Shown: positions 1 to 12,741, numbered from the stretch's first letter. The stretch: 64,000 nt of DNA from Xanthoparmelia taractica (GCA_033085395.1 JANQBS010000169.1:25669-89668); one strand, 5' to 3'. Notes: generated by a model not told the origin, from the letters alone. Program-made: numbers and translations.

Positions 1-11
1 AGAAAGACCAA

Positions 12-1849
12 TCAGTGGCCATTAGCACCGTTGGTAGCATCCCCATTTACCCTTGTGCCTTTCGTGCCAGCATGGTCAATGCTCTCGTCATTGTGTGTCC
101 CCTTGATCGGTGCCCCGTTTTCGTGGTCTGCGCTCGAGCTGACCTTGCCGCTCATGCCGTTGGCGTAACGAAGCTTGGGATCCGATGCCATACCTATACG
201 ATGTTAGCATCAAGTACTGCGTAGCTCCACCGTAATAAATGCTCAAACTGACCGTTGTGTGTGCCGTTGAATCGCATGTTTGCAATCCCCTCATATCCCT
301 TAATGCCAGTGGCCTTCTCGAGACGGTTGGCGAGGTCGTCAGACACCTCCCGGAAGATGGCGATCTGGCGCTTGAGAATCTCTGGATAACGGCATGTCGA
401 CATGTGGCCAGAGACGTTGGACACGAAGCGCTCTTTAGCCCCGTCGTCAAAGACCTTCTCCCACAGGGCACGTGGAGCGTTGAAGTCTTCAGGCTTAATC
501 TCCGAGAGGAAGGTGACAGCCCCGCTAATGAATTGACCATGGACTTTGTCAAGGTCGAGAGAACGTTCGCGGAAGCTGATCGGCTCGATAGAGGAGAGAT
601 AATTAGGACGGGAGCCCTGGTTGTAGAATGCCATATTTCCATCGCGCTGGAAGTTGGCAACGCGGTGGCTAGTTCGGCTGGAGTTGACTGGGAGCTGCTG
701 GTAGTTCACTCCAACCCTATGGCGATGAGCGTCTGGGTAGGAGAAAAGGCGGCTCTGAAGGACAGGATCCGCAGATGGCTCAATACCTGGAAGCATGTGG
801 GCCGGGTTAAATGCAACCTGCTCGATTTCGGCAAAGTAGTTCTTTGCGTTCTCGTTCAACGTGAACTCGCCAACCTTACGAAGAGGGAATTGCTTGTGAG
901 GCCAGACGTGTGTCAAGTCAAAGACATTGATCCTTTGCTTCTCCCAGAGCTCCTCGGCTTCCTTGGCGGTCATTGTCTGGAACTCCACTGACCATGAAGG
1001 GCAGTCGCCCTTCTCGATGGCTTCGAATAGATCCTTCTGAGAAAAGTCGGGAGAATATTTGGTAGAGTCTTCTTGGGTGATGTATTTAGTGCCTTGCTTT
1101 GATATCATATGCATCTGAGCGTACACCCAATCACCGGCTTTATTGACGAGCTTCAAAGTATGTCCACTGTACCCATGCATGAAGCGGTAGCCGTAGGGGA
1201 TACCTCGGTCGCCCATGAGGATCATGACTTGGTGAATGGACTCTGGGTTCTGCGACAGGTAGTCCCAAAACATTGTGCTGTCATCGCTCCCGTTGAGATG
1301 TGTGGCTGGGTGGCGTTTCTGGGTATGGATGAAGTGAGGGAACTTGGCAGGATCGCGCAGGAAGAAAACGGGTGTGTTGTTGGCCACCATATCCCAATTT
1401 CCTTCTTCGGTCCTGAACTTGACTGAGAAGCCTCGAGGGTCTCGAGCACAATCGTGGGATCCGGACTCGCCACCAACGGTTGAGAAGCGGACAGTGACTG
1501 GGCATTCATTTCCCGCCTTGCTAAAGATGTTGGCAACGCAGAGGTCATCGATAGGGTTGGTGCATTTGAATGTGCCGTGTGCGCCACTGCCCTTGGCGTG
1601 GACGACTCGTTCGGGGATGCGCTCTCGGTCGAAGTGGGAGATGAGGTCAATCAGGTGGAAGTCTTGAAGGAGGAGTGGTCCATTGAGACCAGCACGCTGA
1701 GTCTCGTATGGGTGAGGTACTGGGACGCCATTGCTGGTAGTGTAGAGGACTTCTTGGCTAGGGGTGTTGCGGTCGTCCTCGTATGTCCTGAACTTTCCAG
1801 CGAAGGCTTTGCCGTTGGCTTGGCCGTGTCCTGCAGTTTGTGTTGCCAT
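12..1849 (-). CDS. Catalase (monofunctional haem catalase), two exons
   Basis: Decomposes hydrogen peroxide to water and oxygen. I start at the ATG at 1849 (MATQTAGHGQ...). The frame stays open upstream to 2011 with a hydrophobic stretch, but catalase homology begins only after this Met. Exon 1 is 1849-253. A 59-bp intron (252-194, GTCAGT...TATAG, branch-like TGCTAAC) falls inside the conserved THNG/MASDPKLRYANG segment. Exon 2 is 193-12 and ends at TGA, giving about 592 residues. Visible hallmarks: catalytic His84 in RVVHAKGSGAHG, catalytic Asn157 in DMVANNTPVFF, and haem-ligand Tyr371 in RLFSYPDAHRHRVG. Ignoring the intron would end the protein at an in-frame TAG (196-194) and lose the C-terminal tail. 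No C-terminal SKL-type peroxisomal signal is seen (it ends NGANGH). Neighbour genes suggest no operon-like link. Confidence 0.96.
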
Positions 1850-2946
1850 GCTTGATTTAAAAAGATAATGATAGTTGGAAGATTTATAGGAGAGTCGATG
1901 GATGAACAATGGAACTGTGTGGAAGACAAAAAGGAGAGAAAGGAGTGAGAGGCAAAGGGGGATATAAATCCAATTGCGGGGTCCTCGGACTTTTTGTACT
2001 TTTTGATCCATGCATGATTACGTCATGATTTCCGCCAATCACCAACTTGCCGATTGTGAGCAACGCCGGCACTCTCCGAGCCATTGAATATGTGAAATGC
2101 CGAACTAGAAGTAACACATCCATTTCATTCAACATGATCGAGCAACACCAGTTCAATCACTGAATCAATATGTACATACCTCTTCACTGAATATCATTCT
2201 TCACTGGTATAGCACTTCTCCCACTCTTGACAGTACGCTCAACCTGGATTTACAAGCCAATATCAGGCCACTCTCCGGAGTGTATCTTCCGGCCACAACT
2301 TCAGTGTTGAATGCTTCCCACGTTGCACAGGACCCACCCTTACCTTAGTGAACACTCCCCCCATCCTCCCTAAAATCCCCCAGCCCTTCCACCTTTCTCC
2401 GTCACACACACACACTTCCTTCCACGCTCCCGACACACTGTGCAAATAATCATGCACACACCTGCCGTGCCTCCCAGGGTCTTGCAGTCAGTACACGGAC
2501 CAAACTTACAGACATCGGGTTCCTTCAACCCGCGATCCTACATTAGCAATTTGTTCTCCGGAAGGATTTCGTCTTAGCTAGTGCAAGTACCGCTGCGGTT
2601 GCTTTGGTGGGAGGATTTGTCTGGACTAGAGCGTGGAAAAATTCTGGCTCTGGGTTTTGATGGGTATGGTGGGTGTCATATATATTTACGTATGTATGCT
2701 TGGGGGTATATGGCGGTAAGGTAGGTGATCAGCGCTGGTAGGTTGGAGGGACGGGGGGGAAAAGGGAAAGTGGGAGTGGCTACAGAATTGCAGCAGGTTC
2801 AGTCCAAAGAGCAACTAGTGAGTGGCCTTTGGTTTCAAGTAGCTGTAGAAAGGAGTGTTGCGGAACAGTCTGCATTATGATTATCATTATATCCAAGTCT
2901 ATTTAAAAGGTGGGCGCCTAGTGCTCCCTTATATGCATTCGTAGAG
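1850..2946. other. Intergenic region between catalase 5' end and MFS transporter 3' end
   Basis: No gene is supported here. It must contain the catalase promoter, since that gene reads leftwards from 1849, and the 3' end of the transporter. A short CA-rich run lies near 2403-2414. Open frames here are short and low-complexity. Confidence 0.5.
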
Positions 2947-4555
2947 CTAATCATGGATAGGAGCGAACTTGGACATTCTCCTAAGCCTTAGCCCGTATTT
3001 CATAAAGATCAACGGCACCGGTAGTGCAAGACATGCGACACCGCCCAAGATACTCATCGCGGGCCCGACTCCGAGTTTGTCGAACATTGGCTTGGCGACC
3101 AGCGGTAATGCCGCAGCAAGCAAACTCCTCAGAAAGGTGTTGGCTGACACCGCACTGGCGGCATAAAGACCGTAGGTATCGACCAAGAAATTGAGACACT
3201 GCTGGAAAACGATGTTGAAACCCGCGCCGATGAACGCCGCCGCCACGGTCGGTAGGGCCCATGAGAATCGTGGGGCCGCCGTCCATCCGAACCAGAAAAG
3301 CCCGGTGACGAAGAGTAAGCCGCCGATGAGCATAGGTGGGAGACGAGCCTCGGGGACCGGTCTGCCGCCGTTCTGGTCCACGGCGCGCGCGTAGCGGGGT
3401 TGATTGGCAAGGTTGATGAAAAAGGCGACGAGCACGCCGACGAATAGGCCTAGGAACGGGAGCGTGCTGATGACAAGGCTGTATTGGCGGATTTGGTAAA
3501 AGACAATGGGGAAGACCACCAGTGTGAAGTACAGTAGAGCGTACACAAAACTACCGTAAGAAGCGATGCAATAGACCATTGGCTCCGTGAACAGCATTCG
3601 CAAAGGCCGTGCAAGGTGTTTTGTCATGATTGACTTGAAGTCCAGTTTAACCTCCTCATGCGGGTGCCAGTATGCTGAGTTGCCGGTCGATTTGCGCAAA
3701 GAGGCGGCGCGGCGCTTGAGGAGCACAGGGGCGTAGATTTCGGGGAGGAAGCAGGTGGTCATGGCGAGGACGGAAAACACGCAGATTGTGTCAAAGTATT
3801 CCGTCCAGCGCCATCCCAAGTGCTTGTTCACGGTGAGGGCGGCTCCGATGACTGTTATCTGGGGGTTAGCGAAATGATCTGCATCACCAGCGAGAGTATC
3901 GTGTCTACATACCAGGCCCAAGCGTTGGTCCGCCAAGGACAGCGCCGGCGTAGATATTCATAGCTATGCCCCTCGCCCTGGGCGCCCATATATCTCCCAG
4001 CGCGGCGGACACGTTGCTGAGAGGAGCAGATCCAAAGACGCCGCCAAAGAATCGTGTGACGAAGATGGACGCGGCAGTGGTGCTGCGTGCGGTACCGATT
4101 GTCAAGAGGCCGAGGCAGAACATGGCGGGCTTCATGCTCCAATTCCTGCCCCACACCTCGGACAGCGGGGCCCACAATAGCGGGCCGAAGGCGAATCCCA
4201 GCATGTAGAAGGAGACGGGCAAGACTGCAACCTCGGCGCTGATGTGGGTGTAGTCCATGATGACATGTTTCGCGGGTGAAATGAGGCTGCTTCCGAGACT
4301 GGCGGATAGGGCGAGCATTGACAGTTGAAAGGTTAGCCAGCTCTTGTAGGGCGTTGACCAATTAAGGGGATTGGCCTGGTCGTCTGGCTCCCAATGGACC
4401 AAGTATGGCTTTTTCTCGTCCGTCTCTTTCTCGTCCTCAAATGAGAGCTGTGAAAGGGACTCTTCGTCATTGTGGCGAGTATCAGGTGGTGCTGGTTCGG
4501 TGTACGAGGGTTGAATTGGGGCAAGCGTGGTGGAAGAGGAGGAGTGGGAGGACAT
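2947..4555 (-). CDS. Major facilitator superfamily transporter, DHA1 (drug/polyamine H+ antiporter-like)
   Basis: Predicted plasma-membrane proton antiporter of the fungal DHA1 group (Tpo1/Flr1-like). Exon 1 is 4555-3913, a 61-bp intron is 3912-3852 (GTATGT, branch CGCTAAC, acceptor ATAACAG), and exon 2 is 3851-2947. The model is in frame and gives about 515 residues, normal for the family. The N-terminal about 75 residues are acidic and Ser-rich, then NPLNWSTPYKSW opens the transport core. Family motifs include LSEVWGRN (motif A-like loop 2-3), RFFGGVFGSAPLSN and, across the splice, GPTLGPVIGAALT (motif C-like antiporter signature). Exon 2 supplies the remaining helices. The acceptor is fixed by frame: using the earlier CCCCAG would shift the frame. 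Substrate is unknown; polyamine, azole or toxin export are all possible. Confidence 0.92.
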
Positions 4556-6062
4556 GGTAACAGGGTTGTGAGCGGGATGGACCGTCTTGACTGTTGGAAT
4601 TGGAGGACATCTCGATCTTGATATTGAATATAAGTCATATTTGGTCAGCGAATGATGGGTTGAGGGTGGTCTTGATCCACGGATAAAGCGTCCCAACCCA
4701 TGGATCCTGCGGCCAATATCCTATGGGGAAGACGCTTACTCATCACCATCTCATGGCGATGGGCAAAAGAATCTATCAATCAAACGTGCTTTCCACGGAT
4801 AGAAGGCCTTGTGCATGAAGTATAAATGTCATTCAGTTACTCGAGTCTTCTTAATTCCTTATTCGAGTGACAAAGGCATACAGCGCAGGGCTCTCAGAAT
4901 GCTAATATCTCTGCTTCCGCCTGTATACCACGACTATATTTGATAGCTACTATAGCCATATATACCCACTAGCTCACGGTGTCATTGCGAACGGCGACTA
5001 CCTCGGATCCATAGAAGCCTGTAACCGAAATCCCCACTGGTTACGAACACTCTCACTGTTGCTGACTAGTTCCCATAGATGTATCATCCGTCTATGAAAC
5101 AAGGCGTTTTATCCACGGCAAGTGGACACGCCAAGTGAACACGGTAAGTGGACACGATAAGTGGGTATCAATGATGGCATCTTTGCCCATGAGATGATTG
5201 ATGCAATATCATGAGTGTATGTGCTCTCCATGGATTAGTATCCGTGGATAATTACATTCCGCGGAAGGCACATGCCAAGGCTCCTGCGCCAAGATCTCGG
5301 ATAAGGTTCTAACTGCCTTAGGTAAGATAAAGTACCTAACCCAAAAGCTTATTTTAGGTGATGGCTGACCTCCAAATATAGGGTTAGGGCTATCATTCGC
5401 TGCCGCTGCTGAGCTTTGCCTGCCTGTTATCGAACAACCACTTCATTGATGAACACGGCGTTGGACAGGCATGGCAGACCTCTGTTGATTGGCTCTTGAC
5501 AGTCAATATCATTCCTTGATAGTGGCTCTTCACTCGAGTCTTCTCTCTCGTCATCATCTCGTCACGTTCTTTTTGGTATCCCATGGCTGATGCAACGTGC
5601 ACCGACCAAAGAGCAGCCTACTTTGGAGCAGCCTGGTTTCAGAACCCCGAGGTTATCGTAAATGGTGGAAGCACCTCCATAATCTCAGGCCCATGGATCG
5701 ACAATCGCTTGATGGCCGTCATCAAGGAGCTGGGACTTTGTCGGTCTCAGATATCTAGCGTACTCCGTTTATCCTTTCGTCAAAACTAGTCATCCCTACA
5801 AGAACTTCGTACTATTGGGATACACTAAGCCGGTTCCATCTTACAAAATACTAATTGATCCCACAATGAGGCAATGCAAGCTTATTCTCGGGAGCACTCT
5901 GATCAGAGGTTTGAAAGGACTGGAAGCATGGAGTCTACTTTGTTTCAGATTCTCGAAACAACAGGTGAAGAGACACGCAAACAAACCCGCGCCAACATCA
6001 GTTCAAGTCATCTTGACAGAGTATTATGTTACCACCACGTCCTCTGATACTCTCACCCCATC
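4556..6062. repeat. Gene-free region with a 13-bp tandem repeat and scattered TATCC(A/G)TGGATA-like palindromes
   Basis: At 5120-5166 a 13-bp unit beginning AAGTGGACACG repeats three times plus a partial copy (units start at 5120, 5133, 5146, 5159). The motif ATCCACGGATA/TATCCGTGGATA or close variants occur at 4675-4685, 4791-4802, 5110-5119 and 5239-5250, and again near 8256. No convincing coding sequence; the short open frames at 5583-6114 show no recognisable protein features. Confidence 0.55.
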
Positions 6063-6800
6063 TTATGGGACGACACTCAAAACCACCTGGATAGTAGCAT
6101 CTGTCTCTGCCTGACTCAGCATGACCGAATATAAGCCCGTCCACCCACTCTTGGTCATCTGCAGCAACGTACCTGCGAACTTCTCCACAAATAGCCACGG
6201 AATTGGTTGCTCCTGACAGTGCATTAGAATATGAACACCGCCATATATGAGCGATAAGCTGTGTTGGGGAGGGTGGCTGGCCCATTTGCTGCGGACTTGG
6301 AGGACCATGCTGGCGTAGAGGTTCGTGAGGGCGAAGGCGGCCGGTTCTGGGCGAAAATAGACGTCAGCGAATCTCTTCAAAACCCTAACTGTTAGATCAA
6401 CGAAAAGTCTATCAGGACGTCGAACATGGAGCCCTGGCCCCCTAACATCGGTCCGGACTCGAGGCGTTGCTACTAGGTCGGCTGGAGTGCGATACTCAAA
6501 GTGGTACTCACGGATCGGAAGCGCCATCAAGGGCCAGGAGCTGTAGTACATGTTCCAGCCGTTGCCTATGGGAAGGAAATCTTGGAAGCCGAGATTACGA
6601 CGTCCAAGGCTGGTGTTTGATGCACGGTCAACACTTATGAGCCCAGAGACCGACGTAATTCCAACATGACCATCTTGTGCGAGATCGACGGTGGTGGCTC
6701 GGGTGCCTGCAGTCGGTCGAGGATGGCACGTCGTGCGCAAGGCGAGAAAAGATAATAGGAATACACCCAGAAGCTGCAGACGGGACATCGGACGTTTCAT
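6063..6800 (-). CDS. Putative small secreted protein of unknown function
   Basis: I do not recognise a named domain. The start at 6800 (MKRPMSRLQLLGVFLLSF...) gives a basic n-region, a hydrophobic core and a cleavage-like LRTTCHP, a good signal peptide; 6815 and 6788 are alternatives. Length is about 245 residues. The mature part holds WNMYYSSWPLMALP, PAAFALTNLYASM, IPWLFVEKFAGTLLQMTKSGWTGLYSV and a beta-like C-terminus. From memory this layout occurs in a widespread group of uncharacterised secreted fungal proteins. A 123-bp segment (6511-6389, GTGAGT...CTAACAG) could be an intron. It is a multiple of three, so the frame survives either way, and removing it would join ALPI to the next conserved block better. 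It reads away from the transporter and shares no obvious regulation with it. Confidence 0.6.
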   Translation of the reverse strand: MKRPMSRLQLLGVFLLSFLALRTTCHPRPTAGTRATTVDLAQDGHVGITSVSGLISVDRASNTSLGRRNLGFQDFLPIGNGWNMYYSSWPLMALPIREYHFEYRTPADLVATPRVRTDVRGPGLHVRRPDRLFVDLTVRVLKRFADVYFRPEPAAFALTNLYASMVLQVRSKWASHPPQHSLSLIYGGVHILMHCQEQPIPWLFVEKFAGTLLQMTKSGWTGLYSVMLSQAETDATIQVVLSVVP

Positions 6801-7577
6801 GTGCGTGCAGACCAATGATAACGTTCAAATACTTGACGTTGAGAAGGCTTCTGCTGTCCCAGCAGACACGACACGCGTGGGAAATGGGGGTACACTTCCA
6901 TGGCTTTTGTACCGAGTGTAATCCTGCATGACGATATTCTTTTGCAGCAAGACTTTGTTGGGCAAGATCGGCTATCCCAATATATAAACACGAGGTTTCC
7001 CCCACGTCATGCACGTTGTTTTCTCGGAGCGGCTCTTTTGGTCTGCAGCCGTTGGGGCCGGCGGGTGTCGGGTGTATGCAAGGTACAGGATTGTGAAAAT
7101 TCAATACGCTTCGTGTGGTATCTGAAATGATGATAATCGGTCAGCACAACGACGACGTCAGAATATGTTTACTCAATGCCATCGCGTGACCCACTAGTTG
7201 ATGTGGGAAAAAGGTCCGCTTCCAAGAAAATCTATCCGCTGGTAAATTCAACCCCCAGAAATCTTATCAGTCGAAACCGATGCTTCAACTCGCCTATGAC
7301 ATAGAGTCGCATAGTCTGCAAAGCCCGGACACATCTCCGCCACTCAGACGTATTGAGCTCCGTCATATCAAAACATGATCTTTTTCTTCAAAAGCGAAGA
7401 CATATGTTGCAAAGTCACTCAGTATCCTCCTAAGCAAACCCTGAGATTCAGTTCCTAAAAACGCTTGATAGGAGACAGACACAATCAGAAGGACACAATG
7501 ATCGAATACTTTCAGGGTTTGGTTCTGCGAAGAGAATGGATATACTTTCGGGGGTCGACCGTTTCCAATCGCCCGAG
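6801..7577. other. Intergenic region, nothing recognised
   Basis: Overlapping open frames occur on both strands around 6630-7130 but none has family features. It presumably contains the promoter of the leftward secreted-protein gene. Confidence 0.4.
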
Positions 7578-7880
7578 ATGCCCACCACTCCGCTTTCATT
7601 ACTTCTCATCTTGGGAAATACATACCTCTACACGCTCATCAGCCCAGACACGACACTCTCCTGTTCGAGGGTTCCCTGTGAAATTGGTGTATTTGATCTG
7701 AAACCCGTCCCCTGCATCACGAAGCCGCGGATTACAGAAATGGCGTCATGCAAGATAAGCATCGCTTCGAGCATTGATGGAAGTAATGGTTGCATGTGTT
7801 GCATCACACTCGTGGGTCATACCTTCACGCCAGCCCAATGGGCAAATTTCCGTCGAATATGTGCACTTTGTCATGGATAG
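7578..7880 (+). CDS. Possible small cysteine-rich secreted protein (weak candidate)
   Basis: An open frame of about 100 codons begins with a hydrophobic stretch (PLSLLLILGNTYLYTLI) that could act as a signal sequence. It then has nine cysteines, including a CMCC cluster and a terminal CALC. Small size, a hydrophobic N-terminus and dense cysteines match the general profile of fungal effectors. However, the n-region lacks a positive charge, the frame is also open upstream to 7536, and no homology is recognisable. It may be chance. Confidence 0.22.
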   Translation: MPTTPLSLLLILGNTYLYTLISPDTTLSCSRVPCEIGVFDLKPVPCITKPRITEMASCKISIASSIDGSNGCMCCITLVGHTFTPAQWANFRRICALCHG

Positions 7881-10800
7881 TACGTCTCAAGTATAGAGAT
7901 AGAAAAAAAGGTGGTCAAATAACGTGAATGATACAACGCTTGAATGTCCCACAAATGGTCTGCGTCTATAGCCTCAGATAATGCTGGATTGATGTTGCAT
8001 TAGCGTTGGTCGGTGTGAAAGTAAGGTAGACGTTTCTTCAAGGTATTACGAAGTAGTAGTGACCTGTAGGCGCGACAGGGAAGGTAAAGGCGATTGGTAG
8101 GCATTTTGCTCAAGATGCACATGAGAATCCCATGAGTGTTTCCAGTCCCCCTGAATACCCGTCATCTCCGTGAATGTGATGCGAACGGAATGGGAATGGG
8201 AATGGTGTAGGACGCATCATGGATAAGTTTTTTTCCCATGACGGATATCCGTCGTTATCCGTGGAGAATGGGAATCCCCATTACCGGGGTGTTGCAACCA
8301 ACACACCTCGCGCGCATTCACTGCCGCCGCTATCTATTTGGTTGGAAGAATAATGTCTTTATTCCAATCGACGATGGAATGGGATGATGAATGAATGAAT
8401 GATACGGCCCCTAATGCAACCTTGAGATTCTGGGTGAGCAAAAAGCGTTAGAAATAACACCTTTTGTTTCATCCGCGCTGGAAATTGGCTTTACATCGGT
8501 CCAGGCGGACCGTGAAATCCCCGCAGAGGTGCTAATGATGGTTCCATTGGCTTTTGAACTAGTCTAGACAATGTCGTCCCATCCTTTTGTCTCCTTGTTC
8601 TACTCCTTGATGGTGGTCTGCGTCACCACCAAATCTCCAACGGAACCAAGAGGTGGGCAGATGCCCAATAAACCTTCCCCCTGTTCTTTTTCTTCTCCAG
8701 AAGCTCCTCCTTGATCAGCCTAAGCGCGTTCTCTAACCGGAAAGAGGGGAAACAAATGCACTGTAGGCGCGAGGATCGTTGATGTGTTGTGGCGATTTGA
8801 CCACTGGAACCCGACACGTTTGCGCTTGACCAACATTTATCACCAAGAATGAAGGCATATTGTCGATTGTCAAGTCCCCATGGGGTGTTGACCTGAGTAG
8901 GCTAAATGGCTCCCTTCTCTACGATTCGGTAAGTCTGGGTCCATGTAGCAGCAGTCATACCTCTGCCGGACTGACCATTCGTCCGTCATCCTTCGTTTCT
9001 AGAAAGGCCACTCGTTTTCATCTATTCCAGTGACTAGACGGTCGGTATCCATGGGGGCTTTTATCACTGGCATGACGAGGTATCAATCTGGTGTCGCTGC
9101 AATTGACCATAGAAAATGTGCTCTGCATTGTTTGCCTTGGCATCTGGGCTCCACTCGGCCTTTGGCTTTGGGTAGGCTTTTCATCGTCCGGATCGCTATC
9201 ATTTGAGTTGTCAACTGGCGGTTCACCTTCTGGTGGCAACAGTCCTGGATTGATACTGGTGATTGAAAAGGTAGGATGTTTAATAGCTCTACCAGCCCCG
9301 AATACCAGACTCCTATCCTATTGTCCCATCGATATCCCCCACTGCAGTGTAGTGACACTCGAAGCGGGTAATAGGCTGAACTCGGCAACTACGCTTTATG
9401 CTACATGGCTGGCATTATCCGTAAAGATCTTTTCAGTGCAGGTAGCTTTTGGACAACAGCGAGTGCGGATGTTGATGTCTGTGAAGGTGGATATTGCAGG
9501 CGGTATGGCGGTAGTAGATGATGCTAGCTCAAACCATATCGTTCGTTCCCACTGTTACAGTATTGTATGTGAGTGTGTCTTCTGTAGAGGGTGCTTGCGT
9601 GACGGATAAGGGATACAGGGGTAGCATTAGAGGAAGGGAGAGGGTATAGCGTTGAAATGTATTACTTTTTGCAGAAGATGTATTAAGTGAGTAGGGTCAA
9701 AGTGGGACGACAGAAAGCATGGTATCTGTAAAGTATCGTGAGTATGAGCCCTGGGTGGTTGTTATACTCATATCAGGTATTAGTGAGCTAAACCAGTTGA
9801 CGCCAGCTTCATTCGGTAAGGTTAGATCAAAAAGGCCAGTGAAAACCAGAGTGACTCTGAATAATACTTGCTAAACTGTCTGCTAGACGAGCTCCGCCTT
9901 GACTGCTTCGTCGGCTGTCACGACTCTAACTTTTATGTTGCAATGCGTTATGCTTCTCCCAGTACAGCGAATGAATGCCTTGTTTGAGCAGATCGCTCAA
10001 CAACAATGACTCAAGATTCGTGTATATCGCTTGGGGCAATGAATACTTGTTGGAGCTCAAGACCGGTGGGTCAACGGTAAGGCGTCAAGCCATACGGCTC
10101 TGAACCACGGCTCGGCGTTTGGACACAATTGGGAAGACAACTTTGGTGTCGGAAGGGCAATTGGTAATTTTCTACTAAGTCAGGAAATAGAGATGTTGGT
10201 GATTAGTAGATATGTCCCGAGTGCTGGGGGCTTCGAATCCTAAGATGATGAGCGCCTGTCTGCGGTTGGCTGATTGGTGAACGACCGATGGCTCAGGTAG
10301 ACGCTGGACTTGCGCTTGTTAGCTTGCTCCGTGCTACTGGCCATCATGGGTGCGTGTCCTTTGTACTATCGATCACGGAGCTGTGTTCGATATGTGATGG
10401 TATCCTGCCAACTATATCCAAGACTTGCAGATGTTCGACCAAGATAAGGGAGGCTCGGTGAAGTATTTTCGACTTCCTGGTGTAAAGCACAAGTTCTAGG
10501 GTTTCCGGCGACTTATTGTAGATGAGGTGAATTACCGGTTCTCTGAGAGGCCCACTGTAAAAGTTCTCTCCGAAGGGACTCTCTTCGCTGGGGCAAGTGG
10601 TGGGACTTGGTATCATTGCTACAGGTTTCGCCGGCGAGCAGCGGACATGGTCTCGTCGCTCTAGCGTGGGGTGACTGCAGTCTAATATACTTTACGTAAG
10701 GAATGTCGTAGTGGGGTAATACGGAACAATGTAAAGCCGAATCCGCAAAAGGAAATAGCAGCCGAAAGATGCCGGGAGGTGCAGGATCGCGGATAACAGA

Positions 10801-12741
10801 AAAGACGGTATCCCACTACTTGGTAAGAATTTCACTGCACTGTATATTCTTTTTGAAGAAGAAGAAGAAGAAGAAGGAGAACAAGGATTTGAATGATAGA
10901 TAGACATTTACTAAGAACATTTGTTCATCTAGATAATCTAATTTGTCCTCGTATATAGATTACTTTTCTCAACTAGATTTTTATCAACCAGTTACAGTGG
11001 CATCGATATCTGGAGGGGGTGTGGGCTTTTTCAGATAACCGCGTGTCAAGGCAGTTCAAGGCCAAAGACCAGGGTTGCTATCTTTGCAGAGTATCCTACT
11101 ACTGAGCGAATTCTTTTTGATCCTCTTCTGTTACGCTTAGGAAGTAGGGTTGAAAATAGCTGGTATCATTTTCGGCGACTTTCAGCCCTGTTCGCCGAGA
11201 GAACGAACCTTTATGAATTTTTTTTTCTCTTTTTTTTTCTTTTTCCTCCAAACTTCCTTCTTTCTTTTTTTCACCATGCATCTCCGTACTCCAAGTCTTG
11301 CCTTTGGTCGTTAATAATCTTGCTCTTACCGATATGAATTTGTCTCTCGAGATAAGATTCGCCGGCCGAGAATGATCGGCAGACGAATAGCTTATTGTGG
11401 CGCTTGAGCCTGTATCTAGAGTGGTCAGCTCGTTTCAGTAGGCGACCAATCCGTGTATTGCGTCTCAGCAGGCAGCAGCTTCTATCATGCCAAACCATGC
11501 TTGCGGCCTTGAGGACGCGGAAGGTCCTGGAATTCCTCAGACAAGTCGGACGCTCCGTGACGACGCGTGGAACCTTCGAGATGCCTGCAGCACAATCGTC
11601 AGCATGAACTATGGATCTCATGCCAACTGTTCATCTATTATCTCTTATATACTTTGGTACCTGATCTACCTCAAAGTCGTTGCGGTAGGCTAGCGATGAC
11701 ATATACTAGTCCCACCATTCTTTCTTTAGACTTGCTTACATTTGCCTTGCTCAGAAATGCATCGAAACAACCTCCGGACTGCCAACTTTTTCCAAGGCAG
11801 CCAACCGCTTTGTTGCCCTACTGAGTACTTCGTATAGTGTTCCTATCATTTCCGGCAAGGAGGGGCATTAGTGACATGATTTACGGCACAGCCCGATTTT
11901 TTTCGCGCGCACGGCCGAGCAAATCCTATCCTTGCTCCTCGTTGGAAATGGCGACAGCGAGCTAAGATAGAGGCGACAGCTCCGATTGGATTTGACCCCG
12001 CTCTATGAACTGGGGTGGGAGGGTTATAGCATAAAAGTATAACGGGCAAATCCTTGCCCGTTGCAGATCAATGCGTAATGCTTGATTGCGGTAAATGGGG
12101 CAATAATATGGTGTTGCTGTCGCCAACACTTTTGCGAATGCCATTAACTTAGTCGTCAACCAGCCTTTTGGACAATTTGATTCCGTCAAGCGCAATTTAG
12201 CTTTGCCAATGATAAGGATCCATTTCCGCCTTTCCGGAACATTGGCAATGACAATGCCATTTGTTAATGCGGATCTTACTCCGTACCTTTCGAATTTCTT
12301 TGGAATTTTTATGTATTTTTTTTTTAATTGGCTGCAACAACACCTTCAAAACTTGCTCAACAATATCCCCATTCTCACCCGTTTCAGGGATGACGTTTAC
12401 CGACGTTGTTGTGACACAAGCCCCACCATAACAATATACCTGTCCTTTTTTTAAACTTTGAGGTCATATCCTTGGCTGCAGTCACACAAGCTTCCGACAG
12501 TGATGGGTTTCATCATGGGCAACACTGGACCATGGCTCAGTCCTTCTGAGACTATATCTACTCACCACCCTTCTCTCTCCTCCTCCCGCTTTCTACAAAC
12601 CAACAACCAGCATCAGTACCACCTACCATCTCGCTCCACAGCGAGAAACATTCTCTCGTGTCACCCTGCACCTTTCCTCTCTCTACCAAGGCCCCACCCA
12701 TCCTTAACCACCATTTCTTCTCTTCCATCACATCGTTCAAT
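7881..12741. other. Gene-poor region with microsatellites
   Basis: No gene can be supported over nearly 5 kb. Simple repeats: GGAAT repeats at about 8188-8206, ATGA repeats at about 8388-8403, and a GAA run at 10855-10876. There is a T-rich tract around 11219-11247 and an ACGGATATCCGT palindrome at 8241-8252. The longest open frame (9091-9609, plus) has no recognisable features and an overlapping minus-strand frame. The last few hundred bases should carry the promoter and 5' UTR of the next gene; 12550-12740 is CT-rich on the plus strand. Confidence 0.45.

Noticed and set aside
239..1855. Plus-strand frames opposite the catalase gene
   Set aside because: They are antisense shadows of a strongly conserved coding sequence.
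1850..2011. N-terminal hydrophobic extension of catalase
   Set aside because: The frame is open, but catalase similarity begins at the Met at 1849; the extension is more likely 5' UTR.
9091..9609. 172-codon plus-strand frame
   Set aside because: No domain or signal peptide, opposed by minus-strand frames, irregular composition; no support as a gene.
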